Assembly: GCA_947492235.1 (NCBI GenBank)
Contig: CANLLZ010000001.1
Span: 992,001-1,056,000, forward strand
Direction of reading: 5' to 3'
Source of the DNA: an uncultured Altererythrobacter sp.
Lineage (GTDB): Bacteria > Pseudomonadota > Alphaproteobacteria > Sphingomonadales > Sphingomonadaceae
Length of the DNA: 64,000 bases
Part shown: positions 47,604 through 57,330 of the stretch, piece by piece
Layout of the letters: each line of letters opens with the position of its first letter
Numbering within the stretch: position 1 is the stretch's first letter
Notes under the pieces: generated by a model
Seen by the model: the letters and a program-made list of their open reading frames with translations, nothing else
Told to the model about the DNA's origin: nothing
The model's database searches: none
Translations under genes and position numbers: made by a program

Positions 47604-50273
47604 ATGACTGATACGGTCTATACATTCGGCGGCTCTTCCAAGGCCACAGACGCCCGCGCGAAGGACAAGACCATCGTCGGCGGCAAGGGCGCAAACCTTG
47701 CGGAGATGGCGGAGATCGGCCTGCCGGTACCTCCCGGCTTCACGCTGACCACAGAGGAATGCCTGCGCTACCTCGATCAGGGCGGCGAATTCCCCGAAAG
47801 CTTGCGTCATGATGTCACTTCTGCCCTCGGCCATATCGAGGAAACGGTGGGTAAGCGACTGGGCGATAAGGCAGACCCGCTTCTGGTGTCGGTCCGCTCG
47901 GGTGCGGCAATCTCCATGCCGGGGATGATGGACACAGTCCTCAATCTGGGCCTGAATGACGAGACGGTCGAGGGCCTTGCCGCCATCGCAGGCGATGACC
48001 GTTTCGCCTGGGACAGCTATCGCCGCTTCATCCAGATGTATTCCGACGTGGTGCTCGGCGTGGATCACGGCCTGTTCGAGGAAGCACTCGAAATCGCCAA
48101 GGAAGACAATGGCTTCTACAACGATACCGAGATGTCGGCTGAAGACTGGAAAGTGCTGGTCGGCGAGTACAAGCGCATTGTCCAGGAAGAGCAGGATGCG
48201 CCGTTCCCGCAGGATGTGACCGAGCAATTGTGGGGCGCGATCCGCGCCGTGTTCGATAGTTGGGACAGCGAGCGGGCGAAAATATACCGCCGTCTCAATG
48301 ATATACCGCATGATATGGGCACGGCGGTGAATGTTCAGGCGATGGTGTTCGGCAATATGGGCGATACGTCGGCCACCGGCGTTGCCTTCACCCGCGATCC
48401 CAGCACGGGCGAGCGGACCTATTACGGCGAATGGCTGGTCAATGCGCAGGGCGAGGACGTGGTCGCCGGCATCCGCACGCCGCAATATTTGACCAGAGAT
48501 GCGCGGGAGCGGGCGGGGGCCAAACCGCTGAGCATGGAAGAGGCCATGCCCGACGCCTATCGCGAGCTGGCGCGCGTGTTCGACCTGCTGGAAAAGCATT
48601 ACCGCGACATGCAGGACATCGAGTTCACGGTGGAACGCGGCAAACTGTTCCTGCTGCAGACACGCAACGGCAAACGCACGGCCAAGGCGGCGCTGAAAAT
48701 GGCGGTCGAGATGGTTGGCGAGGGGCTGATCGACGAGACCACCGCCATCCGCCGCATCGATCCCATGGCGCTCGACCAATTGCTTCACCCGACGCTGGAT
48801 CCGGATGCAAAACGTGACGTCATGACGGCGGGTTTGCCTGCTTCACCGGGCGCGGCCAGCGGCAAGATCGCGCTCGATGCGGACACTGCGGAACAATGGG
48901 CCGCACGGGGGGAAAGCGTCATTCTGGTGCGCGTGGAAACCAGCCCGGAAGACATTCACGGCATGCACGCTGCGCAGGGCATCCTGACCGCGCGTGGCGG
49001 CATGACGTCACACGCAGCCGTGGTGGCGCGCGGCATGGGGCGGCCTTGCGTTTCGGGAGCTTCGCAAGTCTCGATTGACCGCGAGGGCCGCACCTTGCGG
49101 ATCGGCAGCCGCGAGCTGGCCGAGGGCGATGTCATCACCGTCGATGGCGGCAACGGGCAGGTCATGAGCGGCGAAGTGGCGACCATCGAACCCGAGCTCG
49201 ATGGCGATTTCGGAGTCATCATGGAATGGGCCGATCGCCATCGCCGGATGCGCGTGCGGACCAACGCAGAAACGCCCGATGATTGCCGCAGGGCGCGCCA
49301 GTTCGGCGCAGAAGGCATTGGCCTGTGCCGCACAGAACATATGTTCTTCGATGCAAGCCGGATCAGCGCCGTTCGCCAGATGATCCTGGCAGAAGACGAG
49401 CGCGGGCGGCGTGAGGCGCTGGGCAAGCTGCTGCCCGAGCAGCGCAGCGATTTCCGCGAGATTTTCGAGGTTATGGTCGGCTTGCCATGCACCATCCGTT
49501 TCCTCGATCCGCCGCTACACGAATTTCTGCCGCACAAGGACGAGGAGTTCGCGGATTTGGCACAGGCGACCGGCACGAGCGTCGCCAATCTGCGCCGCCG
49601 GGCGCAAGAATTGCATGAATTCAATCCCATGCTGGGCCATCGTGGATGCCGTCTAGGGATCACCTATCCCGAAATCTACGAAATGCAGGCCCGCGCTGTG
49701 TTCGAGGCGGCGTGCGATGTTGCTGAGGCAAGCGGCGAAGCACCCGTGCCCGAAATCATGATCCCACTGGTCGCCACCCGCCGCGAGCTGGCCTTGCTGC
49801 GCGAACTGGTCGAGCGGATTGCGGAGGAAGTGTTCGAAGCGCGTGGGCGGCGGATCGAGTATCTCGTGGGTACCATGATCGAACTGCCACGCGCTGCTCT
49901 GATGGCCGGCGAGATTGCCCATGAGGCGCGGTTCTTCTCGTTTGGGACCAATGACTTGACCCAGACGACTCTGGGCGTTTCGAGGGACGATGCGGGCGGT
50001 TTTCTTGCGACATATGTCGACAAAGGCATCTTCCCGCGCGACCCGTTTGTGAGCCTCGATATCGACGGCGTTGGTCAGTTGGTGGAACTCGCTGCACAGC
50101 GTGGCAGGAAAACCCGCGACGACATCAAGCTGGGGATTTGCGGCGAACATGGCGGCGATCCGGCGAGTATCGCGTTCTGCGAGGCGACCGGGCTCGATTA
50201 TGTCAGCGCCTCGCCCTACCGCGTGCCCATCGCCCGGTTGGCAGCGGCTCAGGCGGCACTGGGTGAAGGCTAG
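47604..50273 (+). CDS. ppdK: Pyruvate, phosphate dikinase
   Basis: An 889-residue enzyme interconverting pyruvate, ATP and phosphate with phosphoenolpyruvate, AMP and diphosphate. The N-terminal ATP-grasp domain has IVGGKGANLAEMAEIGLPVPPGFTL-type sequence and SVRSGAAISMPGMMDTVLNLG. The swivelling phosphohistidine domain carries His470 in GGMTSHAAVVARGMGRPCV. The C-terminal TIM barrel has RTEHMFFD, FLDPPLHEFLP, HRGCRLGITYPEIYEMQ and the catalytic Cys in GICGEHGGDP. It is 120 bp downstream of glyS, a frequent alphaproteobacterial neighbourhood. Confidence 0.99.
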   Translation: MTDTVYTFGGSSKATDARAKDKTIVGGKGANLAEMAEIGLPVPPGFTLTTEECLRYLDQGGEFPESLRHDVTSALGHIEETVGKRLGDKADPLLVSVRSGAAISMPGMMDTVLNLGLNDETVEGLAAIAGDDRFAWDSYRRFIQMYSDVVLGVDHGLFEEALEIAKEDNGFYNDTEMSAEDWKVLVGEYKRIVQEEQDAPFPQDVTEQLWGAIRAVFDSWDSERAKIYRRLNDIPHDMGTAVNVQAMVFGNMGDTSATGVAFTRDPSTGERTYYGEWLVNAQGEDVVAGIRTPQYLTRDARERAGAKPLSMEEAMPDAYRELARVFDLLEKHYRDMQDIEFTVERGKLFLLQTRNGKRTAKAALKMAVEMVGEGLIDETTAIRRIDPMALDQLLHPTLDPDAKRDVMTAGLPASPGAASGKIALDADTAEQWAARGESVILVRVETSPEDIHGMHAAQGILTARGGMTSHAAVVARGMGRPCVSGASQVSIDREGRTLRIGSRELAEGDVITVDGGNGQVMSGEVATIEPELDGDFGVIMEWADRHRRMRVRTNAETPDDCRRARQFGAEGIGLCRTEHMFFDASRISAVRQMILAEDERGRREALGKLLPEQRSDFREIFEVMVGLPCTIRFLDPPLHEFLPHKDEEFADLAQATGTSVANLRRRAQELHEFNPMLGHRGCRLGITYPEIYEMQARAVFEAACDVAEASGEAPVPEIMIPLVATRRELALLRELVERIAEEVFEARGRRIEYLVGTMIELPRAALMAGEIAHEARFFSFGTNDLTQTTLGVSRDDAGGFLATYVDKGIFPRDPFVSLDIDGVGQLVELAAQRGRKTRDDIKLGICGEHGGDPASIAFCEATGLDYVSASPYRVPIARLAAAQAALGEG

Positions 50274-50284
50274 GTGCGTGAAGG

Positions 50285-51058
50285 CTAGGTTCCAGCCAGA
50301 GACCGACGCCCGGTCAGGGTGATGATCTCGAAGGTTTCGGTGACCTTGCCGTCTTCGTCCGCTCCGTCGAGAAACGCCTCGCGAGCGCGCTGAAGTGCCG
50401 CCCGGCCCAGCGGCGTGGCGGGCTCGGCAAAGGCATTGCCCTGTGCCTGATCGCGCAGGTCGGACACCAGCTGATCCAGCGAGGAATAACGCACATTGAG
50501 GGTGTAAGTATCCACCACCGGATCCTTCCAACCTGCCCGTTGAAGCAGACCGGGTGCGGCTCGGGGATCGACCAGAGGATGGATACGCGCAGCGGGCCGG
50601 TCGGGCTCAGCCGCCATCATCGCAGCGCGCAGCCGGGGCAAGCTCGCCCCGCCGACGAAGCTGGCGATCACCAGTCCGCCCGGCGTCAATGCATTGCGCG
50701 CATGGATCAGTGCTCCGGGCAAATCGTTCACCGCATCGAGCTGCCCGCCGATACCGATGAAGTCGAACTGGTCGGTCAGATTGCCCAGATCATAGGGTTT
50801 CTCTAGGTCGAGCCCGTGGCCGTAGGTAATCGGCTTGCTGGGGAATTGGCTTCGTATCGCTCCGCCAATTTGTCCGATCAGCAGAATCTTGTCCGGATCA
50901 GCCCGGACGAAGGCGAGGCGGTCCGCCATATCGGTGCCGATTTCCTCGGCCAGAAAACGGGCGCAGTTCTCCGAACGCAGGCGCCGGGTTGCTGCGCGCT
51001 GACCGCGCCGCCTGCGCCGGGTGAGACTGAAAATCTGGGGAACGCCGGTCGGTTGCAT
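50285..51058 (-). CDS. SAM-dependent methyltransferase (BioC/NDUFAF5-like)
   Basis: A 257-residue protein with a class I methyltransferase fold. The SAM loop is altered (ILLIGQIGGAI rather than the usual GxGxG), followed by DLGNLTDQFDFIGIGGQLDAVNDLPGALIHARNALTPGGLVIASFVGG, the typical motif III and post-motif III region. The sequence, and the position divergent from comF, match the alphaproteobacterial homologues of NDUFAF5, which acts in complex I assembly in mitochondria. It might instead be a BioC-like enzyme. The N-terminus is basic (RRRRRG). Confidence 0.82.
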   Translation of the reverse strand: MQPTGVPQIFSLTRRRRRGQRAATRRLRSENCARFLAEEIGTDMADRLAFVRADPDKILLIGQIGGAIRSQFPSKPITYGHGLDLEKPYDLGNLTDQFDFIGIGGQLDAVNDLPGALIHARNALTPGGLVIASFVGGASLPRLRAAMMAAEPDRPAARIHPLVDPRAAPGLLQRAGWKDPVVDTYTLNVRYSSLDQLVSDLRDQAQGNAFAEPATPLGRAALQRAREAFLDGADEDGKVTETFEIITLTGRRSLAGT

Positions 51059-51137
51059 CCGCGCCTCCTGACGCGCTTGCCAGCCGGGGGCAAGAGGTGC
51101 AGCACTATGGCCGGGAAGAAAGGGAGCTAAGGAGGGA

Positions 51138-51959
51138 ATGGCATTGGCTTCACATATCGCCCGCGCTCTGCAGCCAATGGTCGATCTTGCCTATCCCCCG
51201 CGCTGCCCGCTGTGCGGCGAGGCATCGGGCACACAGGACGGGCTTTGCCTCGATTGCTGGAGCGCGCTGGAGCAGCCGGGCGAGCCTGCCTGTGCCTCCT
51301 GCCAGCGGCCTTTGGGTGACAATGTGACCGGGTTCGAGGATGCGGTGTGCGCCCCCTGCATGACCACGCCGCCCCGGCATGCGGGGATCGCAGCGGCTAC
51401 GCTCTATAACGATACATCGCGGCGACTGGTCTTATCGTTCAAGCATGGGGGCCGGATTGCCCTGGCGGCGATGATGGGTCGATTGATGGCCGCGCGGTTG
51501 GGAGAGCTCGGCGAAGAGCATCTGTTGATCCCTGTTCCGCTGCATCGCTGGCGGATATGGGGCAGGGGTTACAACCAGTCGGCTTTGCTGGCGACGGAAT
51601 TGGTGAAGATCACCCGTGCGCAGGTGATGCTCGACGGGCTCGAACGCCACAAACCCACGCCGAGCCTAGGGGGACTTGGCCGGAAGGCACGGGCGAAGGC
51701 GCTGAAAGGGGCGATCCGGGTCAAGCGCTCCAGAGCAAACGCGATACAGCGCCGGGAGATCATTCTTGTTGATGATGTCCTGACCAGCGGAGCAACGGCC
51801 AATGCCTGTGTCGGAGCGTTGCTGAAGGGAGGCGCGAAGTCCGTCCGGATCAGCTGCTTCGCCCGTGTAGTGGACGGCGAAGCCTTCGCGGCACCGATGG
51901 AGGCATCACTGGTTGAGACTATTCCGGGACCGGAAAACGAAACGCCCGGGATCCGTTAG
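51138..51959 (+). CDS. comF: ComF-family phosphoribosyltransferase-like protein
   Basis: A 273-residue protein of the ComF/GntX family, involved in DNA uptake in naturally competent bacteria; its enzymatic role is unproven. The N-terminal zinc-binding region has four CxxC-like pairs (CPLCGE, CLDC, CASC, CAPC). The C-terminal PRTase domain includes LIPVPLHRWRIWGRGYNQSALLA and the PRPP-binding IILVDDVLTSGAT. The start follows an excellent ribosome binding site (AAGGAGGG). Its stop lies inside a strong hairpin that appears to belong to the opposite strand. Confidence 0.94.
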   Translation: MALASHIARALQPMVDLAYPPRCPLCGEASGTQDGLCLDCWSALEQPGEPACASCQRPLGDNVTGFEDAVCAPCMTTPPRHAGIAAATLYNDTSRRLVLSFKHGGRIALAAMMGRLMAARLGELGEEHLLIPVPLHRWRIWGRGYNQSALLATELVKITRAQVMLDGLERHKPTPSLGGLGRKARAKALKGAIRVKRSRANAIQRREIILVDDVLTSGATANACVGALLKGGAKSVRISCFARVVDGEAFAAPMEASLVETIPGPENETPGIR

Positions 51960-51970
51960 GACCCCGGGCG
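51943..51970 (-). terminator. Minus-strand terminator overlapping the comF stop
   Basis: CGCCCGGG (51943-51950) pairs with CCCGGGCG (51963-51970), extended by TCC/GGA around a four-base loop. Read on the minus strand, the hairpin is followed by TTTCGTTTT, a T-rich tract. On the plus strand it contains the comF stop and has no T-run, so it is better explained as the end of a minus-strand transcript. Confidence 0.6.
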
Positions 51971-51990
51971 CCGCGTGACGAAACTATTCG

Positions 51991-52116
51991 GTTTCCGGCG
52001 GCCTTCCCCCGAGGGCCGCACAGGGAAACCGTTTCCCTCATCGTCAAGCCATGCCGACGACAAGCGGCGGCATCCTCTCCCAACCAAACCGGCTTGCAAA
52101 AAGAGCATCCGGAAAC
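51991..52116 (-). ncRNA. Candidate structured small RNA between comF and hisI
   Basis: The roughly 295 bp gap has no convincing reading frame but strong base pairing. GTTTCCGG (51991-51998) closes with CCGGAAAC (52109-52116). Inside are CGGCC/GGCCG (51999-52018), AGGGAAA/TTTCCCT (52022-52038), CAAGCC/GGCTTG (52045-52050 with 52091-52096) and ATGCCG/CGGCAT (52051-52073). A minus-strand terminator lies 20 bases beyond. I do not recognise a known RNA class. A 6S-type RNA is one possibility by size. Confidence 0.45.
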
Positions 52117-52254
52117 AGTTGTCGACGTCGCTGCGTCGTGCGGCGAGATGTTCCATTTGCGCGTCCGATGGGGAAGGGCCATTAGGTATTCAGCGCAATT
52201 TCACAGATGCTCTGTGCCCAATTTGCAACATTTTGTAACGGACCGATAAACGAC

Positions 52255-52632
52255 ATGGACGATACGACGAAAGAGGACCGGGAGAGGGGGAAGACCTTCC
52301 TGCCGAAATTCGATGACAAGGGGTTGCTGAGTGCGGTTGTGACCGATTTTGACTCGGGCGATGTGCTGATGGTGGCCTTCATGGATGAAGAGGCGCTGGC
52401 AGCAACGCGGGAAACCGGCCTAGCTCATTTCCATTCCAGATCGCGCGGCAAGCTATGGCAAAAGGGCGAAAGTTCCGGCCATGTTCTGAAGGTGCAGGAG
52501 ATGCTGGTCGATTGCGATCAGGATGCCATTGTCCTGCGCTGCATGCCGGCGGGGCCGACATGTCACACAGGCGAAACCAGCTGTTTTTACCGCTTGCTCG
52601 AGGGAGGGGTTCTCCAACGCGTCAAGACTTGA
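52255..52632 (+). CDS. hisI: Phosphoribosyl-AMP cyclohydrolase
   Basis: A 125-residue enzyme of histidine biosynthesis that opens the purine ring of phosphoribosyl-AMP. The start MDDTTKEDRERGKTFLPKF is at 52255. Motifs: VLMVAFMDEEALAATRETG, HFHSRSRGKLWQKGE, the metal site DCDQDAIVLRC and AGPTCHTGETSCFYR, which supplies the conserved Cys and His. It is the monofunctional form without a HisE domain. It stands alone; no other his genes are in the window. The MerR gene follows after 31 bp. Confidence 0.97.
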   Translation: MDDTTKEDRERGKTFLPKFDDKGLLSAVVTDFDSGDVLMVAFMDEEALAATRETGLAHFHSRSRGKLWQKGESSGHVLKVQEMLVDCDQDAIVLRCMPAGPTCHTGETSCFYRLLEGGVLQRVKT

Positions 52633-52663
52633 CCTTTACGTAAAGGGTATGTAGCAAAGCTGC

Positions 52664-53107
52664 ATGACGACGACAGAAGCTCTGAGCGAATACACCCATT
52701 CGGGCGCCCATCTGGAACGCCCCGATGAATTGGCCCGTGACCAGTTTTCCATTTCCGATCTGACGACCGAGTTCGACTGCACTGCGCGGGCTCTCCGTTT
52801 TTACGAGGACGAGGGCCTGATCGCTCCCGCACGCCTTGGTCTGACGCGGGTCTATTCGAAGCGTGACCGTGCGCGGCTTGCATGGATCATGCGGGCCAAG
52901 AATGTCGGCTTCAGCCTGACCGAGATCAAAGAGATGATCGATCTCTACGATCTCGACGATGGGCGCGTGGAGCAGCGCCGTGTGACCATCGAGAAATGCC
53001 GGAACCATGTGGCGAAGCTCAAGCGCCAACGGGATGACATCGATTCGTCCATCACCGAGCTCACCGAATTTATCGCTCACATCGAAACGCTCGATCTGGG
53101 CGATTGA
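52664..53107 (+). CDS. MerR-family regulator
   Basis: A 147-residue regulator. After a 25-residue leader, the winged helix-turn-helix reads FSISDLTTEFDCTARALRFYEDEGLIAPARLG, then YSKRDRARLAWIMRAKNVGFSLTEIKEMIDLYDL, and a dimerisation coiled coil at the C-terminus (KLKRQRDDIDSSITELTEFI). The absence of a Cys-based metal site and the adjacent acyl-CoA dehydrogenase suggest it resembles LiuR-type MerR regulators of branched-chain or fatty acid catabolism, and it may control its downstream neighbour 65 bp away. Confidence 0.93.
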   Translation: MTTTEALSEYTHSGAHLERPDELARDQFSISDLTTEFDCTARALRFYEDEGLIAPARLGLTRVYSKRDRARLAWIMRAKNVGFSLTEIKEMIDLYDLDDGRVEQRRVTIEKCRNHVAKLKRQRDDIDSSITELTEFIAHIETLDLGD

Positions 53108-53172
53108 CCGGGGCGCGGCCAAGCGCGCCTCTGCGAAATCAAGTCAACACTACCTTCTGAACAGGAACCACT

Positions 53173-54978
53173 ATGCCGACCTATACCGCCCCGACACGCG
53201 ACACCCGATTTGTCGTGAATGAAGTTCTCGACCTGTCCAGCTACGGCAATCTGCCGGGTTTCGAGAGCGCTACGCCGGACATGATCGACACCGTTATCAA
53301 CGAGGCGGGCAAGTTCTGCAGCGAGGTTCTGCACCCGCTCAATCAGGTCGGTGACGAGCAGGGTTGCACCCGCCACGAAGACGGCAGCGTCACGACCCCG
53401 GAAGGTTTCAAGGAAGCATTCGGCCAGTATGTCGAAAGCGGTTGGGGCACGATCGCAAGTCCGGAAGAATTTGGCGGGCAGGGCATGCCGCATGTGATGG
53501 GCTTTGTGGTTGAAGAATTTATGGCCACGTCCAACATGGCGTTTGCGATGTATCCCGGCCTCACCACCGGCGCGATTGCTGCGCTGATCGCTGCCGGTTC
53601 GGAAGAGCAGAAGGCGATGTATGTGCCCAACATGGTTTCGGGCAAATGGCTCGGCACGATGAACCTGACCGAGCCGCATTGCGGGACCGATCTGGGCATG
53701 ATCCGCACCAAGGCCGAGCCTGAGGCCGACGGCAGCTATGCCATCACCGGCACCAAGATATTCATCTCCGCAGGCGAGCATGACCTGACCGAGAACATCA
53801 TCCATCTGGTGCTGGCCAAGACGCCCGGTGCGCCCGACAGCTCCAAGGGCATCTCTTTGTTTGTCGTGCCCAAATTCCTTGTGAATGAGGACGGCTCACT
53901 TGGTGAGCGCAACGCCGTGTCTTGCGGTTCGATCGAGCACAAGATGGGCATCAACGGCAACGCGACCTGCCTTCTGAACTATGACGGCGCGAAAGGCTGG
54001 ATGGTTGGCGAGGAGAACAAGGGTCTCGCCGCGATGTTCGTCATGATGAATGCGGCCCGTCTGGGCGTCGGCATTCAGGGCTTGGCCCAGTCCGAAATCG
54101 CGTACCAGAACGCCGTCACCTATGCGCTTGATCGCCGTCAGGGACGCGCGCTGACTGGACCGGCAGAGCCCGAGCAGAAAGCCGATCCGATCTTCGTACA
54201 CCCCGACGTGCGCCGGATGCTGATGGATGCCAAGGCATTCAACGAAGGCATGCGCGCGCTGTGCCTGTGGGGCGCTCTGCAAGTCGATCTGACGCACAAG
54301 GCGCAGACGGAGGAAGAGCGCGAACAGGCCGACCAGCTGATCGGCCTGATGACTCCGGTGATCAAGGGCTATGGCACCGATAAGGGTTATGACTTCGCCA
54401 CCAATATGCAGCAGGTCTATGGCGGCCACGGCTATGTGAAGGAATGGGGCATGGAGCAGTTCGTGCGCGATGCCCGCATCGCCATGATCTACGAAGGCAC
54501 CAATGGCGTGCAGGCGATGGATCTGTGCGGCCGCAAGCTCGCCAGCAAGGGCGGCGCGGCAATTCAGGCGTTCTTCAAGGTGGTCGGCGAGCAGATTGCC
54601 GATGCCAAAGCGGACGAGGCTCTCGCCCCGATGGCCGAAAAGCTGGAAAAGGCACTGAACGAACAGCAGGCGGCCACCATGTGGTTCATGCAGAATGCGA
54701 TGCAGAACCCCAATCAGTTGGGCGCGGGCGCGCATCACTACATGCACCTGATGGGCATCGTGACGCTGGGCTTCATGTGGCTGAAAATGGCGAAAGTCTC
54801 GCGCGCTGCACTCGAAGGTTCGCCGGAAGATGCGGCGTTCTACGAAGCCAAGCTGGCCACGGCACGCTATTTCTTCGACCGGTTTACGCCGGATGCGGGC
54901 GCCCTGCGCCGCAAGATCGAAGCAGGCAGCGAGAGCCTGATGGAACTGGGCGAGGAAGCCTTCGCCACGGCTGCCTGA
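53173..54978 (+). CDS. Acyl-CoA dehydrogenase, long form with C-terminal domain
   Basis: A 601-residue FAD enzyme of the acyl-CoA dehydrogenase family. The core covers about residues 40-450: GWGTIASPEEFGGQGMP, MNLTEPHCGTDLGMIRTKA, YAITGTKIFISAGEHD, MNAARLGVGIQGLAQSEIAYQNA, and QQVYGGHGYVKEWGMEQFVRDARI with IYEGTNGVQAMDL, the Glu of which is the likely catalytic base. The C-terminal 130 residues are the helical extension found in DmdC-like and long-chain members. A MerR regulator precedes it. The substrate chain length cannot be read from sequence. Confidence 0.95.
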   Translation: MPTYTAPTRDTRFVVNEVLDLSSYGNLPGFESATPDMIDTVINEAGKFCSEVLHPLNQVGDEQGCTRHEDGSVTTPEGFKEAFGQYVESGWGTIASPEEFGGQGMPHVMGFVVEEFMATSNMAFAMYPGLTTGAIAALIAAGSEEQKAMYVPNMVSGKWLGTMNLTEPHCGTDLGMIRTKAEPEADGSYAITGTKIFISAGEHDLTENIIHLVLAKTPGAPDSSKGISLFVVPKFLVNEDGSLGERNAVSCGSIEHKMGINGNATCLLNYDGAKGWMVGEENKGLAAMFVMMNAARLGVGIQGLAQSEIAYQNAVTYALDRRQGRALTGPAEPEQKADPIFVHPDVRRMLMDAKAFNEGMRALCLWGALQVDLTHKAQTEEEREQADQLIGLMTPVIKGYGTDKGYDFATNMQQVYGGHGYVKEWGMEQFVRDARIAMIYEGTNGVQAMDLCGRKLASKGGAAIQAFFKVVGEQIADAKADEALAPMAEKLEKALNEQQAATMWFMQNAMQNPNQLGAGAHHYMHLMGIVTLGFMWLKMAKVSRAALEGSPEDAAFYEAKLATARYFFDRFTPDAGALRRKIEAGSESLMELGEEAFATAA

Positions 54979-55008
54979 TCCACGGCCTGGGCCAAAGCGC
55001 TCCAAAGA

Positions 55009-55040
55009 AAAGGCCCCGCAATAGTGCGGGGCCTTTTTTG
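55009..55040. terminator. Bidirectional rho-independent terminator between acyl-CoA dehydrogenase and cysK
   Basis: AAGGCCCCGCA and TGCGGGGCCTT form a perfect stem around a four-base loop, followed by a T-run on the plus strand and preceded by an A-rich stretch that serves as a T-run on the minus strand. It lies between the two convergent genes. Confidence 0.92.
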
Positions 55041-55058
55041 TTTCTGAGCTGTACGGAA

Positions 55059-55979
55059 TCAGGCTCCCGGCAGGAAATCCGGTACGGAGAGATACCGCTC
55101 GCCGGTGTCGTAATTGAAGCCCATGATGCGGCTGCCGCTGTCCATTTCGGGCAGCTTCTTCGCGATGGCGGCCAGCGTAGCGCCGCTCGATATCCCGACC
55201 AGCATGCCTTCCTCGGTTGCCGCGCGGCGGGCCATTTGCTTGGCCGCCTCTGCATCCACCTGGATAGCGCCGTCGATGGACTGGGTGTGCAGGTTCTCCG
55301 GGATGAAACCTGCGCCGATGCCCTGAATGGGATGGGGGCCGGGCTGACCGCCATTGATGACCGGCGATAGCTCAGGCTCCACACCATATGCCTTCATATC
55401 AGGCCAGTGCTTCTTCAGCTCGACCGCGCAACCAGTCAGATGGCCGCCAGTGCCCACGCCGGTAATCATCGCATCGATGGGAGTGTCGGCGAAGTCGTTC
55501 AGGATTTCCTGAGCGGTAGTGCGCGTGTGCACTTTCCAGTTGCTTTCATTGTCGAACTGGCTCGGCATCCACGCGCCGTCGGTTTGCGAGACCAACTCGC
55601 CCGCGCGCTCGATGGCGCCCTTCATCCCCTTGGCCTTGTCCGTCAGGTCGAAGCTGGCACCATAGGCCAGCATCAGGCGGCGGCGCTCCAGGCTCATGCT
55701 TTCCGGCATTACGAGGACCAGCTTGTAGCCCTTCACCGCAGCAACCATTGCGAGGCCGATGCCCGTGTTCCCGCTGGTCGGTTCGATGATGGTTCCGCCG
55801 GGCTTCAGCTTGCCCGCAGCCTCGGCATCTTCGATCATCGCCAGCGCGATACGATCCTTGATCGAGCCGCCGGGATTGGCCCGCTCAGACTTGATCCACA
55901 CCTCGTGGTCTGGGAACAGTTTCGACACGCGGATATGCGGTGTGCCGCCAATGGTCTGAAGGATTGTGTCGGCTTTCAT
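55059..55979 (-). CDS. cysK: Cysteine synthase A (O-acetylserine sulfhydrylase)
   Basis: A 306-residue PLP enzyme making cysteine from O-acetylserine and sulfide. The PLP lysine is K41 in [12 protein letters not shown]. The substrate loop is [15 protein letters not shown], the phosphate-binding loop is [10 protein letters not shown], and [10 protein letters not shown] closes the active site. It begins at [18 protein letters not shown] with no N-terminal extension. It lies 14 bp downstream of the MFS gene on the same strand, and its transcript would end at the bidirectional terminator at 55009. Confidence 0.97.
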   Translation of the reverse strand: MKADTILQTIGGTPHIRVSKLFPDHEVWIKSERANPGGSIKDRIALAMIEDAEAAGKLKPGGTIIEPTSGNTGIGLAMVAAVKGYKLVLVMPESMSLERRRLMLAYGASFDLTDKAKGMKGAIERAGELVSQTDGAWMPSQFDNESNWKVHTRTTAQEILNDFADTPIDAMITGVGTGGHLTGCAVELKKHWPDMKAYGVEPELSPVINGGQPGPHPIQGIGAGFIPENLHTQSIDGAIQVDAEAAKQMARRAATEEGMLVGISSGATLAAIAKKLPEMDSGSRIMGFNYDTGERYLSVPDFLPGA

Positions 55980-55993
55980 CGGATGGGCTCCTG

Positions 55994-57292
55994 CTAGGTT
56001 TTGTTATGTGTCTCTTCGTCCAACTCGGGCGGCGGGTCAAAGGTCCGTGTTGTTCGCAGGACGGGAAATATTTTCGCCCACACCAGCACGGTGACAATCG
56101 CACCGATCCCGCCGCCGACAACCGCGGCGACCGGTCCGACAATGCTGGCAAGCGTGCCGGAGAACGCGTCGCCGCCTTCGTTCGAGGCGCTGATGGTGAG
56201 CAGGCTGACCGAGGACACTCGGCCGCGCTTGTCATCCGGAGTGTGCAGCTGGACCAGTGACTGGCGGATATAGACGCTGAACATGTCCGCCGCGCCAACA
56301 ATGAAAAGCATCGCTAAACTGAGCGGCATGGAGGTCGAAAAACCGAAGACGATGGTCGCGACACCGAACAACGCGACGGCCCAGAGCATTTTCGGTCCGA
56401 CATTGCTTTCCAGTGGACGGAAGGAAAAATAGAGCGCCGTCAGAGCCGCTCCCACAGCGGGGGCGGCGGCCAATTGGCTTAGGCCCGTGGCGCCCACTTC
56501 CAGAATATCGCGCGCATAGACCGGGAAAAGGGCGGTCGCTCCGGCGAGGAATACCGCAAAGAGATCAAGAGTAATTGCGCCGAGCACCATCTTGTTGCGC
56601 ACCACGTAGCGCAGGCCGTCGATCACTTGCCCGATGGGACGCTGAGCGCCCTGAATAGCGCTGCGCGGCACATGGCCGATCATTGCCAGTGCTGCGAAAG
56701 ATACGGCGAACAGAACGCCCGCAACAGCATAGGGCGCCGCCGGATCGATAACGTAAAGATAGCCGCCAATCGCCGGGCCGACGATCATGCCGGTTTGCCA
56801 CGCGATCGAGCTCAGCGCGATGGCATTGGGCAGGATTGCTTTGGGCACCAGATTGGGGGCGAGGGCAGACAGAGCCGGGCCATTGAACGCGCGGGCGACG
56901 CCCAGCAATATGGCAATGCCGAACAGCCACGGCAACGCGATCAGACCCTCCCAGGTCAGCCATGCCAGAGCGAGCGTACAGCCCAGCTGCAGTGCTACCG
57001 TCGCCTGCGCCAGGCCGCGCCGGTTGAGCCGGTCCGCTGCCAATCCCGAGAACGGGGTCAATAGAAACAGCGGGATAAACTGGAGCAACCCGATCAGCGC
57101 CAGTTGCCCTGAGGACGCAGCCACCGACATCCCGCTATCGCGCGCCAGATTGTAGGTTTGCCACCCGATGATCAGCAGCATGGCGTATTGCGCCAGCGTC
57201 ATCGTCAGACGGGCAACGAAATACGCCCGGAAATTGTGCACCTTCAGCGGGTGCGTCGGTTGGCTGGTATCAGGAGATGTTTGCTCGTTCAC
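55994..57292 (-). CDS. MFS transporter (enterobactin-exporter/MFS_3-like)
   Basis: A 432-residue membrane protein with about 12 hydrophobic helices. It starts with [36 protein letters not shown] and has [19 protein letters not shown] as the loop 2-3 motif. The [14 protein letters not shown] opening and the overall pattern are those of MFS exporters of the EntS/MFS_3 type. The substrate is unknown. Proximity to cysK (14 bp) might hint at export of cysteine or a related metabolite, but that is speculation. Confidence 0.92.
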   Translation of the reverse strand: MNEQTSPDTSQPTHPLKVHNFRAYFVARLTMTLAQYAMLLIIGWQTYNLARDSGMSVAASSGQLALIGLLQFIPLFLLTPFSGLAADRLNRRGLAQATVALQLGCTLALAWLTWEGLIALPWLFGIAILLGVARAFNGPALSALAPNLVPKAILPNAIALSSIAWQTGMIVGPAIGGYLYVIDPAAPYAVAGVLFAVSFAALAMIGHVPRSAIQGAQRPIGQVIDGLRYVVRNKMVLGAITLDLFAVFLAGATALFPVYARDILEVGATGLSQLAAAPAVGAALTALYFSFRPLESNVGPKMLWAVALFGVATIVFGFSTSMPLSLAMLFIVGAADMFSVYIRQSLVQLHTPDDKRGRVSSVSLLTISASNEGGDAFSGTLASIVGPVAAVVGGGIGAIVTVLVWAKIFPVLRTTRTFDPPPELDEETHNKT

Positions 57293-57330
57293 CCGCGCGC
57301 CATGGCAGGCCTCGCGCCGCTAGGGAAGTC

